In this document: piece by piece, positions 19,248-28,083 of the stretch | Layout of the letters: each line of letters starts with the position of its first letter | Numbering within the stretch: position 1 is the first letter of the stretch | NCBI RefSeq assembly: GCF_024703895.1 | Contig: NZ_CP087968.1 | Location: 1,612,001 to 1,676,000, forward strand | Direction: 5' to 3' | Source: Nocardioides sp. B-3 | Lineage (GTDB): Bacteria > Actinomycetota > Actinomycetes > Propionibacteriales > Nocardioidaceae | Length of the DNA stretch: 64,000 bases | Position numbers and translations under genes: made by a program | The notes under the pieces: model-generated | Database searches by the model: none | The model's input: only the letters and a program-made list of their open reading frames with translations | What the model was told of the DNA's origin: nothing

Positions 19248-19831
19248 TCAGGCGCGCGCGGCCGCGATCAGCGACTCGAACGCGATGCGCGTTCGTCGCC
19301 CGGCCTGCTCATCACGAAGCAGTCGGACGGCGTGATGGTGGGCGAGCTTGATGCCGTGCACTTCGTAGGCGAACTGCTCCGGGTCGAGGTCCTCGCGGAA
19401 ATCGCCCTCGGCGATCGCACTTCGAGTCACCGTGGAGATCAGCTCCAACCAGTCGACCTGGCTGTGCACCGGGGGCATCGCGGAGCAGGCCGGGCCGATC
19501 GTCCAGCTCGGCCGATGCGGCGACGAACACGCAGCCATCGCCAGCCTCGGCCCACTCCACCCACCGCTCGAACAGCGTCCGCACCCGGGGCTCGCCCCGT
19601 TCGGGCGGCGAGTGCCGGCCGGATCACCCGGTCGACGAAGTGCTCGCGCGCCCGGATCAGGGTGTCGAGCTGGAGTTGCTCCTTGGACTTGAAGTGGGCG
19701 TAGATGCCGCTCTTGCTCATCTGCATCTGCTCGGCGAGCTGGCCGATGGTCAGGCCTTCGAACCCAATCCTCGTGGCGAGACTGAACGCCTCGTCGAGGA
19801 TCGAGGTCCCGGTGGAGTCGCCCTTGCCCAT
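19248..19831 (-). CDS. TetR/AcrR family transcriptional regulator, frameshifted
   Basis: About 195 residues. The HTH is clear: SILDEAFSLATRIGFEGLTI, GQLAEQMQMSKSGIYAHFKS. The C-terminal ligand domain (TLFERWVEWAEAGDGCVFVA, then VDWLELISTVTRSAIAEGDF, DPEQFAYEVHGIKLAHHHAV) resembles the TetR_C_33-like group. Frame breaks lie near 19615 and 19490. The ATG at 19829-19831 is used; an in-frame GTG at 19840 is an alternative. The palindrome AGCACGGTCGTGCT just upstream is the candidate operator. It precedes the alpha/beta hydrolase gene. Confidence 0.82.
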
Positions 19832-19843
19832 ACCCAACACATT

Positions 19844-19857
19844 AGCACGGTCGTGCT
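19844..19857. promoter_or_regulatory. Candidate TetR operator
   Basis: Perfect palindrome AGCACG-GT-CGTGCT immediately upstream of the TetR start, followed by TTTTATT. A related half, GATCGTGCTTTT (19191-19202), recurs at the start of the downstream hydrolase gene. The assignment rests on position and symmetry. Confidence 0.6.
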
Positions 19858-19902
19858 TTTATTGGAATGAGCTCAAACTCTGGCGCACTCCCGCCGCCAC
19901 GG

Positions 19903-20055
19903 CTAGATGAAGTCATTTCTCGGCATGTCGTTGGCGGCCAACGTCAGCTGGCCGGCGAGTGCACCGTCGAGCTGCTCGCGGACGATGTCGGCGTGGCCGG
20001 CGTGCCGGGCGAACCACGGGGCGGGAGCCTGCAACGCCTCGGCGCCGGGATCCAT
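19903..20055 (-). pseudogene. C-terminal remnant of a DinB/DUF664-like gene
   Basis: Only about 50 residues remain: ALQAPAPWFARHAGHADIVR and EQLDGALAGQLTLAANDMPR, then a stop. This is the C-terminal tail typical of DUF664 (DinB fold) proteins, where ARHAGHADIVRE holds metal-ligand histidines. The upstream sequence is a hairpin and the DUF2087 gene, so the rest of the domain is missing. It is probably the relic of a deletion. Confidence 0.5.
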
Positions 20056-20100
20056 GGACGACGAGGCCGGTCGTCGCGGCGTCGTCCTGCTGCTCCCGGT

Positions 20101-20127
20101 GGGTGTTCCGTTGCTGTTGGAACACCC
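20101..20127 (-). terminator. Hairpin after the DUF2087 gene
   Basis: GGGTGTTCC (20101-20109) / GGAACACCC (20119-20127), 9-bp perfect arms, just downstream of the stop at 20136. No T-run follows; it is a likely terminator by position. Confidence 0.5.
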
Positions 20128-20135
20128 CTCCCGCC

Positions 20136-20611
20136 TCATGCAGACGGAACGTGTCCGCTTCCCGCGAGGAATCCCGGCAGCCACATCGCCTCCCACTCCG
20201 GGATCTCCCCGGCGCTCGATCGCTGCCCTCGTCGGCGCCGTCGCGACGACGCGGTAGACCCCGTCCGCGCTTCCGAGGAGGCGGTAGTTGACCAGCTCGC
20301 GGCGCAGGTAGGCGAAGTCCTCGTGGACCCCGAGCAGCACCTCGTTGACCTCGGGCTCCGAGTAGTCGCGGCCCGGTTCGAACCGGGTGAGGACCTCGAG
20401 CAGCGCCGCCGCCCGGACCTTCCGCTTCGCCGGGATCCGGGCGAGCCGACCCGCGGTGAACAGGCGCGCGACCAGCCGTTCCTGCTCGGTGCGCACAGCG
20501 GCGTACGCCGAGGAGTCCTGCGCTTCGATGGCGGCCCCGGCCACCGTGTAGCTCTCGCCGGTCTCGGCCATCCGCGCGCACGACCCGCTTGAAGTCACTG
20601 TCCCCGGTCAT
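20136..20611 (-). CDS. DUF2087 domain-containing protein, frameshifted
   Basis: About 160 residues. After an N-terminal segment (MTGDSDFKRVVRA, MAETGESYTVAGAAIEAQ), the DUF2087 domain is clear: LARIPAKRKVRAAALLEVLT, RFEPGRDYSEPEVNEVLLGV, DFAYLRRELVNYRLL. DUF2087 is usually found at the C-terminus of ArsR-type regulators and is probably a winged-helix-like module; its function is not established. Frame breaks lie near 20575 and 20205; the true C-terminus is probably EIPEWEAMWLPGFLAGSGHV. A hairpin follows. Confidence 0.65.
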
Positions 20612-20808
20612 TGCATTCACTCCGACTGCGTTGCGTCCCCAGTCCGCCGCCGCAGTGCGTGTGAAGCGACGAGTTCGGTGTGAGCGCCCGAGGATCCGCT
20701 CCCCTTCGCCGCCTCGCTCGGACTGGGGCCGATGCGCGGGCTGGGCGCTGGACGGCGCCACTGGGACAAGCCTCGCACAGGTCCGTGGGGCGGACCAGCG
20801 GTTTTGCG

Positions 20809-22011
20809 TCAGCCCACGTGCTCGCGCAGGTATCGCCCGAAGTGGGGCACCGTGAAGGCGATCCGACCGCGTTCGCCGGAGTAGATGAGGCCCTTCTTCA
20901 GCAACGTCGTCGCGCGGGGGAGAGGGACTGCGGCTTCTTATCGAGGAAGGCCGCGACGTCGGCGGTGGGTACGGCGTCGACGTCGGGTTCCTCGCTCGCG
21001 GCCGCGACATCGGCCATCGCGCGGAGGTACTCCCGCTCCCCCGGCGTCGCCCGCTCGTAGCGCGAGCCGAAGAAGCCGACCGCCAGCTCCGACTCGGCCT
21101 CCGGCGTCGCGACCAGCACGTCGTCGACGGTGATGGGTGAGCGCGGCGCACGGTCCCAGACCGCCTTGCCGTAGGCCCGGATGAAGTAGGGGTAGCCCCC
21201 GGTCGCGGCGTACATCGCCGCGAGCGCGTCGGACGTGAAGGCCGCGTCCTCGTCCTCGGCCGGCGCGGTCAGGGCGCGGTCGGCGGCGTCGCGCGCGAGC
21301 CGGTCGATCCGCTGGTAGCTGAAGAGCCGCTCGGAGTAGGACTTCGACGCGGAGAGCACGGCGGGCAGGTGCGGAAGACCGGCGCCGACGACGATCACGG
21401 GCAGCCCGGTCTGGCTGATCTCGTGACAGGCCGCGCACAGCGCCGAGACGTCGTCGGGCCCGAGGTCCTGCATCTCGTCGATGAAGACCGCGATCCCCTT
21501 GCCGACGTCGGCCGCCAGCCCGCCCAGATCGGTGAAGAGCTCGACCGGGTCGATCTCGATGTCACCGGAATCGGCACGGCCACGGACGGCGGGCGCGTCG
21601 ATGCCGGGGTTCCACTGGTCCTTCAGCTTGGCCCCGGCACCGGCATCGCGGTGGGCGAACGCCTTGATCACCCCGAGCACGTGGTCGACGCTGTCGGCAT
21701 CCGTGTGGCCGAGCTCGCGCACGGCCCGGTGCAGGGCACTGCTCAGCGGTCGGCGCAGCCCCCGGTCCGGACGCGCCTCGAGCTTGCCGGTCCCCCAGCG
21801 GCGCCGTGCACGGCGGCAGAGCGCAGCGCGTTGAGCAGCACCGTCTTGCCGACACCGCGCAGCCCGGTGAGCACGAGGGAGCGTTCCGGGGGCGGCCTTT
21901 GACCACCCGCTCGAGCACGACGTCGAAGGCGGCCAGCTGCTCGTCGCGGCCGGCGAGCTCGGGCGGGCGCTGACCGGCGCCGGGGGCATACGGGTTCCTG
22001 ATCGGGTCCAC
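20809..22011 (-). CDS. AAA ATPase (AAA_16/ORC-like), frameshifted
   Basis: About 400 residues. It shows RNPYAPGAGQRPPELAGRDE, Walker A LTGLRGVGKTVLLNALRS, Walker B-like IAVFIDEMQDLGPDDVSAL, sensor-1-like GLPVIVVGAGLPHLPAVL, and TGGYPYFIRAYGKAVWD typical of this family. The C-terminus is a winged-helix-like tail (TTLLKKGLIYSGERGRIAFT). The frame breaks near 21890, 21800 and 20925. Such ATPases are often standalone regulators or linked to defence or mobile DNA, but no partner gene is adjacent here. Role unknown. Confidence 0.72.
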
Positions 22012-22050
22012 GATCAGACCGTATCGACGGATCTAGCGGATTCCCTAGAT

Positions 22051-22311
22051 TCAGACCACGTGCAGCGGGTGCGTGTCCTCGCGGGAGGCCGCGACGGCGT
22101 ACGCCGCATCGAGCCCGCGCCGGAGCATGTCGATCAGCTCCGGGACCTCGTCGACGGTCAACCGGAACGAGCCGGCGCAGACGTTGTCGCGCCAGAGGGA
22201 CACGACGACCAGATCGACGTCGTGGTGCCACGAGACGCGGAGTGCGCGATCGTCGCCGCGGGCGTCGAAGAAGATCGACCCCGTCATCGGCAACGGTCGG
22301 GCGAGAGCCAT
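22051..22311 (-). CDS. Small conserved hypothetical protein, 86 aa
   Basis: Intact, 86 residues, ATG at 22309-22311. The sequence (MALARPLPMTGSIFFDARGD, DRALRVSWHHDVDLVVVSLW, SFRLTVDEVPELIDMLRRGL) looks like a compact alpha/beta domain in which a strand-rich half leads to one long helix. No known function. It is divergent from the Fpg/Nei glycosylase gene with a 45-bp gap. Confidence 0.65.
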   Translation of the reverse strand: MALARPLPMTGSIFFDARGDDRALRVSWHHDVDLVVVSLWRDNVCAGSFRLTVDEVPELIDMLRRGLDAAYAVAASREDTHPLHVV

Positions 22312-22356
22312 GCTCCATTCTCCCCGGCTCGTCAAGAGACTGCCTAGACTCGGCGC

Positions 22357-23223
22357 ATGCCCGAGCTGCCCGAGGTGGAAGCCCCGGCCCCGGACCTGAA
22401 GGGCCGGCTCCTCGACCGCGCGATCACCCGCATCGACTCGGCGGCGTTCAGCGCGCTGAAGACCTTCGACCCGCCGCTGCACTCGCTGCACGGCACGCTC
22501 GTCGAGGACGTCACGCGGCACGGCAAGTTCCTCGACATCACCGCGTCGGGCACGCACCTGATCATGCACCTCGCCCGTGCCGGCTGGGTGCGCTGGCGCG
22601 ACGAAGTGCCTGCACTTCCCGCCCGGCCCAACAGCAAGAACCCGCTCGCCGCGCGGATCGTGATCGACGACGAGGCGGGCCTCGACGTCACCGAGGCGGG
22701 CACCAAGAAGAGCCTCGCGATCTACGTCGTCCGTGACCCGCAGGACGTCCCGGGCATCGCCCGGCTCGGGCCCGACCCGCTCGACGACGCGTTCACGATC
22801 GACGTGCTCAACGAGATCCTGCAGTCGGAGGGGCGCAAGCAGATCAAGGGCGTGCTGCGCCACCGGGGCACGATCGCCGGCATCGGCAACGCCTATTCCG
22901 ACGAGATCCTGCACGCGGCCCGCATGTCGCCGTACAAGCCCAGCAACGGTCTCGACGACGAGGAGCTGCACGCGCTCTTCGACGCCGTGAAGGGCACGAT
23001 CGGCGCCGCCGTCGAGCGCTCCCGCGGCCTGCACGCCAGCGAGCTCAAGGGTGAGAAGAAGACCAACCTCGCCGTGCACGGCCGCACCGGCCAGACCTGC
23101 CCGGTGTGCGGCGACGTGGTGCGCGAGGTGTCCTTCGCCGACTCGAGCCTGCAGTACTGCGCGACGTGCCAGACCGGTGGGAAGCCGCTCGCCGACCGGC
23201 GGATGAGCAAGCTGCTGAAGTAG
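22357..23223 (+). CDS. Fpg/Nei family DNA glycosylase
   Basis: Intact, 288 residues. It is a base-excision-repair glycosylase/AP lyase. The N-terminus MPELPEVE carries the catalytic Pro and Glu. [20 protein letters not shown] holds the conserved lysine loop. [20 protein letters not shown] is the helix-two-turn-helix. The C-terminal zinc finger [11 protein letters not shown]...QYCATC is followed by [15 protein letters not shown]. Which lesion it prefers (8-oxoguanine or oxidised pyrimidines) cannot be told from sequence. It is convergent with aat. Confidence 0.9.
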   Translation: MPELPEVEAPAPDLKGRLLDRAITRIDSAAFSALKTFDPPLHSLHGTLVEDVTRHGKFLDITASGTHLIMHLARAGWVRWRDEVPALPARPNSKNPLAARIVIDDEAGLDVTEAGTKKSLAIYVVRDPQDVPGIARLGPDPLDDAFTIDVLNEILQSEGRKQIKGVLRHRGTIAGIGNAYSDEILHAARMSPYKPSNGLDDEELHALFDAVKGTIGAAVERSRGLHASELKGEKKTNLAVHGRTGQTCPVCGDVVREVSFADSSLQYCATCQTGGKPLADRRMSKLLK

Positions 23224-23226
23224 GTC

Positions 23227-23894
23227 TCAGCAGAACGCGGCCGGCAGCGGCACGCCCAGCGCGTTGCGCAGCTTCTCGAGGTACGTCGGTCGCGGGATCT
23301 CCACCACCCCGAGCGTGGCGAGGTGGTCGGTGCGCCACTGCACATCCAGCAGTCGTTCCTCCCCGTCCGTCAGGATCTCGACCCGGGCCCATGAGAGCGA
23401 CCTTCGACGCGTCGCGCTCGCGGTGGAACATCGACTCCCCGGCGAACAGCCCACCGATCGCGACGCCGTAGAGCCCGCCGGCCAGCCGGTCGTCGCGCCG
23501 GGCCTCGACCGAGTGCGCCCAGCCGAGCCGGTGCAGCTCCGGGTAGGCCGCGCGCACATCGCGAGTGATCCAGCCGTCGGGCCGCTTGCGGTCCCCGCAC
23601 GTCGATGACCTGCTCGAAGTCCGTGTCGACCCGGATCTCGAAGTCGCGGGCCGACCGTCTCAGTGACTTGGAGACGACGAGCCCGTCGAGGGGCAGCACG
23701 CCTCGCCGTACGGGCGAGAACCAGCCCATGGGATCGCGCTTCCCGCCAGTGGGCATCGGGAAGAGGCCTTGTGAGTAGGCGCCGATCAGGGTGCCCGGTG
23801 CGAGGTCGCCACCCATTGCGACGAGGTCGTCGTCGGGGTCCCACTCCGCGGGCTCCGGAAAGACCCAAGGACTGGGCTCGGGCAGGACGGGCAT
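23227..23894 (-). CDS. aat: Leucyl/phenylalanyl-tRNA-protein transferase, frameshifted
   Basis: About 222 residues. Aat adds Leu or Phe to N-terminal Lys/Arg of proteins, creating N-degrons for ClpS/ClpAP. Signature segments are [62 protein letters not shown] and [18 protein letters not shown]. The frame breaks near 23595 and 23390, before [20 protein letters not shown]. It is convergent with the glycosylase gene (3-bp gap). Confidence 0.9.
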
Positions 23895-23925
23895 GGATTC
23901 GAACCTATCTGGCTACGCTTGCGCC

Positions 23926-24606
23926 ATGAGCGTCGCCGGCAACGTGGGCAAGCGACTCGCCCCGAAGATCACCCGGGCCGCACCCGGCCTGACGACGTCC
24001 TTCGTGCGCGAGGCGCTCAACCGCGCGATCGAGGGTGTGGGCCCGCTGCCGGGCGCGGCGGCCGCCGCCGACAAGCAGCTCGCCGAGCAGCACGGCAACG
24101 TCGAGCGAGCGATCCACGAGGTGATCGAGAACCACGTCCGCTACGCCGGTGCGCAGGGCTTCCTGACCAACGTCGGCGGCCCGGTCACCGCGGCGGTGGC
24201 GATCCCCGCCAACATCACCGGCCTGACGCTCGTCCAGTGCCGGATGATCGCCGGCATCGCGCACCTGCGCGGCCACGACCTCAACGACCCGCGCGTGCGC
24301 AACGCGATCCTGACGACGCTGCTCGGCGAGGACTCCGTCGCCAAGCTGGTGAAGAAGCGCAAGATCCCCGCGCCGCCGATGGCGCTCGCCACTGCCCCCG
24401 CGCACGACGCCGGGCTCGACAAGATCATCCGGGCCGAGGTGGGCGCCGACCTCGTCGCCCGTGTCGCCGGCAAGCGCCTCGCGGTCACCGTGGGTCGACG
24501 CGTGCCGGTCGTGGGCGGCCTCGTCGGCATGGGCGCCGACGGCTATGCCACCCGGAAGGTGGGGCGGTACGCCGATCGCGAGATCCCGGCCCGCCCGCGG
24601 GCGTAG
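23926..24606 (+). CDS. EcsC family protein
   Basis: Intact, 226 residues. The EcsC-type pattern is visible: AQGFLTNVGGPVTAAVAIPA, NITGLTLVQCRMIAGIAHLR, and RVPVVGGLVGMGADGYATRK near the end. Weakly hydrophobic helices suggest membrane association. EcsC of Bacillus is linked to an ABC exporter, but its biochemical role is unknown and no ABC genes are adjacent here. The palindrome at 24644-24699 follows the stop. Confidence 0.75.
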   Translation: MSVAGNVGKRLAPKITRAAPGLTTSFVREALNRAIEGVGPLPGAAAAADKQLAEQHGNVERAIHEVIENHVRYAGAQGFLTNVGGPVTAAVAIPANITGLTLVQCRMIAGIAHLRGHDLNDPRVRNAILTTLLGEDSVAKLVKKRKIPAPPMALATAPAHDAGLDKIIRAEVGADLVARVAGKRLAVTVGRRVPVVGGLVGMGADGYATRKVGRYADREIPARPRA

Positions 24607-24643
24607 CTCCGGCCTCGCTGTCTGGCTCGGTCGAGGATCCTCA

Positions 24644-24699
24644 GTAGTTAAGTGCGAGTTTGCGTTCGCGCTTGGGACCACCAACTCGCACTTAACTAC
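24644..24699. repeat. Solo palindrome C between convergent genes
   Basis: GTAGTTAAGTGCGAGTT (24644-24660) / AACTCGCACTTAACTAC (24683-24699), 17-bp perfect arms with a 22-base centre. The inner half, GAGTT...CCACC-AACTC, echoes the palindromes of cassette A (GAGTT...CCAC-AACTC). It lies between the convergent EcsC and sulfotransferase genes, so it may be a bidirectional terminator or an empty copy of the cassette palindrome. Confidence 0.75.
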
Positions 24700-24712
24700 G
24701 CAACTCTCGAGA

Positions 24713-25890
24713 TCAGCGGCGACGAAGCTTGCGGTAGACCTTCAGCGCGCCGCGACCGGACCTGCTCTTCTCCATCGCCCGGACCGTCTTCTCGGCCGTC
24801 GTGCGCTGGGCCAGCTCGAGCTCGCGACGGGTCTCGTCCAGCTCACGCGCGAGCGTCGACTCCGACTGACGGAGCCGGGAGCCCTCGACCAGCAGCGCCT
24901 TGATCGCGTCGAGAGCGGGCTGCAGCAGGTCGGCGGCGGGTGCGGAGTCGGGGTCGGTGAAGGTCTCGGCCGGCTGGCCGATCAGGTCGGCGACGTCGCC
25001 GACCACGTCGTAGCCACGCTTCTCGATCTCCTCGACCCGGGTCCGCGACAGCTCCTGCACCCACTCGTGGGTCGCGGGCGGCAGCGCGAGGCGAGCAGAC
25101 TTGGTGCGCTGCGACAGGGTCCGGTGCGCCAGTAGCTCGCGCACCAGCGGCCGGTAGTCGGGCGGGTCGACAACCGGCGTGACACGCTTGTTGATCAGGC
25201 GCAGCAGCGCGGTCTCGGGCACGCCCATCGACGGGTTGGCGCGCTCGGCGGTGAGGTCGAGCTCGAGCCCGTCGAGCCCGAACGTGTGGCTGAACCGCCG
25301 CCACAGCTCGTCCGGCGCAGAACCCGGCTTCGGCACCGTGACGAGGTGCACCTGCGAGGGCGGGAGGATCGATCCCCAGCGGTCGAGGATGTCGGGGATC
25401 TCCTGCGCACCCCAGAACCACGAACCGATGCGGGTGTCGCGCGACGGGTCGCGGATCATCTTCAGGAAGTGGGCGTAGGAGACGAGGCTGCGGTGCTTGA
25501 CGTTCTCCTGCCACTCCGCCGGGACCCGGCGGACCGGGTCGCGCACGGACACGATCAGGTGCACCTCGACGCCCTCGCCGAAGGACGTCAGCGCCCGGTC
25601 GATCTGCGTCGGCGAGGCGGGTGGAGAGGATCTCGTGGCTGATGATCGAGGTGCCGGGCCGGGCGCGGACCTCCGCGGCCAGCCGGTCCCACGCGCCTAC
25701 CGCCTCGGTCTCCAGCCCGCCCCGTGTCAGGCGCATCAGGTCGAGGGCGGCCGGGGAAGTGCCCGTCGAAGCGGTCGGCGGGGTAGAGGATCCCCTGCGC
25801 GCGCAGCGACTCGCGGTTGCGGAAGAGCACGTCCTGCAGGTATGACGTGCCGGTCTTGGGGGTGCCGACGTGGAGCAGGACCTTCTTCAT
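24713..25890 (-). CDS. Sulfotransferase-family protein 1, frameshifted
   Basis: About 392 residues. The N-terminus KVLLHVGTPKTGTSYLQDVL is the PAPS 5'-phosphosulfate loop of sulfotransferases, and VHLIVSVRDPVRRVPAEWQE is the 3'-phosphate-binding segment. Helical repeats and a C-terminal coiled coil (RQSESTLARELDETRRELEL) end in a basic tail (VYRKLRRR). Frame breaks lie near 25755 and 25610. The start overlaps the stop of the next upstream gene as TGATG, so they are translationally coupled. The acceptor is unknown, possibly a cell-surface glycan. Confidence 0.75.
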
Positions 25891-26939
25891 CACTGCTCCT
25901 TCCACGAGTCGTCGACCAGCATGCGTACGGCGAGCGCCAGCACCTGCTCCGGCGTGGCCACGTTGACCGAGGACCCTGACGGGACCACCGTCGCCGGATC
26001 GCCGACGACAGGGTAGCCAGCACGGCTCAGCGACCGCGCCATCCGCTCCCCCGCGGCGTGCACCCACTCCCGGTGCTCCTCGGGCAGAGACACCGGTGGC
26101 GTGTCGGTCGCCGGCATCCGCGGCAGCAGGGTGCGCGTCATCAGGTCGGCCCGCTCGTCGGCCGGCACCAGCAGCCCGACGACGGTGGCGATCCGGCGCG
26201 CGAGCTCCGCGGCGTCGGCACCCGGCCGTGTCGGGGGTGGCAGTCGGCGTACGCCGAGAAGACCCGGGAGCTGCGAGCGGTCGAGCACCACGCTCACGCG
26301 ACCGCGTTGCCGGTCGACGACGGCCGGCAGGTCGATCCGGGGCGGCAGCTCGCCGCGCTGCTGCCAGAAGCGCAGCCATTCCGGCCAGCCGCCCGAGCCG
26401 CGCTCGAAGCACCGGCGGGTCCACACGTCGGCCAGCATCTGGTCGAGGGGCCCGCCCGGGACGAGGGTCTGGGCGCCGTGACCGCCGGGCGGGCGACCGC
26501 GGCCGGTGAGGTGTTCGCGCACGAGGGCGGCCTCGATCGGGTCGCCGGCGACGCGGTAGCTGCGGTGCCAGATGCGCCGAACGCGACGCTCGGGAGCCGG
26601 CACTCCGAGGGCGACGACGTCCTCCGCCAGCACGCTCGTCGCGACCCGGACCAGCTCGTGCGCGGGCAGCAGGCTCGGGTCGACCGGCCCGGGTCCGTAC
26701 GGCGACTCCTCGACCCCGAGGAGGGCGAGATCCGGCTTCCCGCGACCGGGAGCAGCGGCGGTGAGCACGCGATCCGCGAGTCGAGTGCTGAGGTGGCTGT
26801 ATCCACGCTTGGGGATATCACTCGACTCGGCGAGGTTGAGCCTGCGCAACAGCTCGAGCTGCTGCGCGCCGGGCAGCACCCGGGCGGACGGCTCTGCGGA
26901 GCCGGCCCAGGGACAGCCACGGCGTGGTCCCGCCCTCAC
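25890..26939 (-). CDS. Sulfotransferase-like protein lacking the PAPS loop
   Basis: 349 residues, GTG start assigned by ORF extent and uncertain. It has no KTGTTYLQ loop. Its opening AQQLELLRRLNLAESSDIPK and its end LPEEHREWVHAAGERMARSL, SRAGYPVVGDPATVV align with the C-terminal regions of the two neighbouring sulfotransferases (LPPATHEWVQELS...GYDVVGDVADL). It is therefore either a degenerate or truncated family member or a partner subunit. A damaged 5' end cannot be excluded. It sits between the two full-length genes, 39 bp after one and overlapping the other by TGATG. Confidence 0.55.
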   Translation of the reverse strand: MRAGPRRGCPWAGSAEPSARVLPGAQQLELLRRLNLAESSDIPKRGYSHLSTRLADRVLTAAAPGRGKPDLALLGVEESPYGPGPVDPSLLPAHELVRVATSVLAEDVVALGVPAPERRVRRIWHRSYRVAGDPIEAALVREHLTGRGRPPGGHGAQTLVPGGPLDQMLADVWTRRCFERGSGGWPEWLRFWQQRGELPPRIDLPAVVDRQRGRVSVVLDRSQLPGLLGVRRLPPPTRPGADAAELARRIATVVGLLVPADERADLMTRTLLPRMPATDTPPVSLPEEHREWVHAAGERMARSLSRAGYPVVGDPATVVPSGSSVNVATPEQVLALAVRMLVDDSWKEQ

Positions 26940-26978
26940 GCAGGTGCGCGACCCAGCCCCGGGCGCGCGAGGTGCCGC

Positions 26979-28066
26979 TCAACGGTCGCGCAGCCGACGG
27001 GCCTGCTGGCGCAGCCGGTGGCCCAGTCGCCGCTCGGCGTACGCTCGGCGGCCTCGCGCGTCATCGTCGTGAGCGCATCGAGCGCGGCACCCAGCTGCAG
27101 CTTGGGGCTGACGCGGTCGGGATCGCGCCACGGCTTGTCGGGGTTGGGGCGGACCGGACGCAGGTCGTCGGCCTCGCCGACCACGTCGACGCCGGTGGTC
27201 TTGAGCCAGTCGATCCAGACCTCGGCACGGGTCTCGGCGTAGTCGAAGCGATCGGGCGGCAGCCGCACCGGGATCGAGTCGCGTGACGCGAGCACGTCCT
27301 GCGCCAGCAGCTCGCGGATCAGCGCGTCGTAGGTCGCGTCGCGCCACATCGGCAGCTCGAGGCGACGGTTGAGGCGGCGGACGAGCTGGGTCTCGGCGAT
27401 CCCGAGCGAGCGGTTGGCCCGCTCCGAGTCGAGCGGCGCCCACGCCGGGTCGATGCCGAAGGCACGGCAGAACCGGAGCCAGAGCTCGTCGCCGGTCGGG
27501 CCGCGGTGGTGCGGAACGGTGACGACGTGCACACGCTCGGGCGGCAGCTTGGCGCCCCGTGTCTCCAGCACGGCGGGCAGGTCCATCGACGCGCGGAACC
27601 GGGTCTGGTTGCGCTCGACCTTGTCGAGGAAGTGCTTGAAGGTCCACTTGCGGCCCTGCTTGATGCTCTCCTGCCACGCGGCCGGAAGCGCCCGGCCGAG
27701 ATCGCGCGCGGAGTAGACGACGTGGATCTCGCTGTCGGAGAGGTCGTTCATGACGCGCGCGACGACGTCGGGCTTGGCCGGTGCGAGCACCTCGTGGCTG
27801 ATGATGGCGGTGCCGTTGGCGCGACGCACGCGCTTGACCATCGTGTCCCGGGCACCCACGGCATGGCCGGGCTTGCCGCCCCAGTCCCGGTCGAGCAGGT
27901 CGAGCGCCGCACGGAAGTGGAAGAGGTCCGCGTCGACGAGCCGGTTCTTCGTCGGGATCGTCACGCCGTGCTCGGCCAGCGACGCCCGGTTGAGCATCAG
28001 CCGGTCCTGCAGGTAGGTCGTCCCGGTCTTCGGGGCGCCGATGTGGAGATAGACGACGCGGCTCAT
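26979..28066 (-). CDS. Sulfotransferase-family protein 2, frameshifted near the 3' end
   Basis: About 362 residues. It has the PAPS loop RVVYLHIGAPKTGTTYLQDR and the segment IHVVYSARDLGRALPAAWQE, with HVVTVPHHRGPTGDELWLRF and RANRSLGIAETQLVRRLNRR downstream, matching protein 1. One frame break near 27045 precedes the probable basic C-terminus RLGHRLRQQARRLRDR, a tail also seen in protein 1. It starts 18 bp after mvaB on the same strand, so it could be read through from the leucine-degradation operon. Acceptor unknown. Confidence 0.75.
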
Positions 28067-28083
28067 GGGGCCATCTTGCCCGA

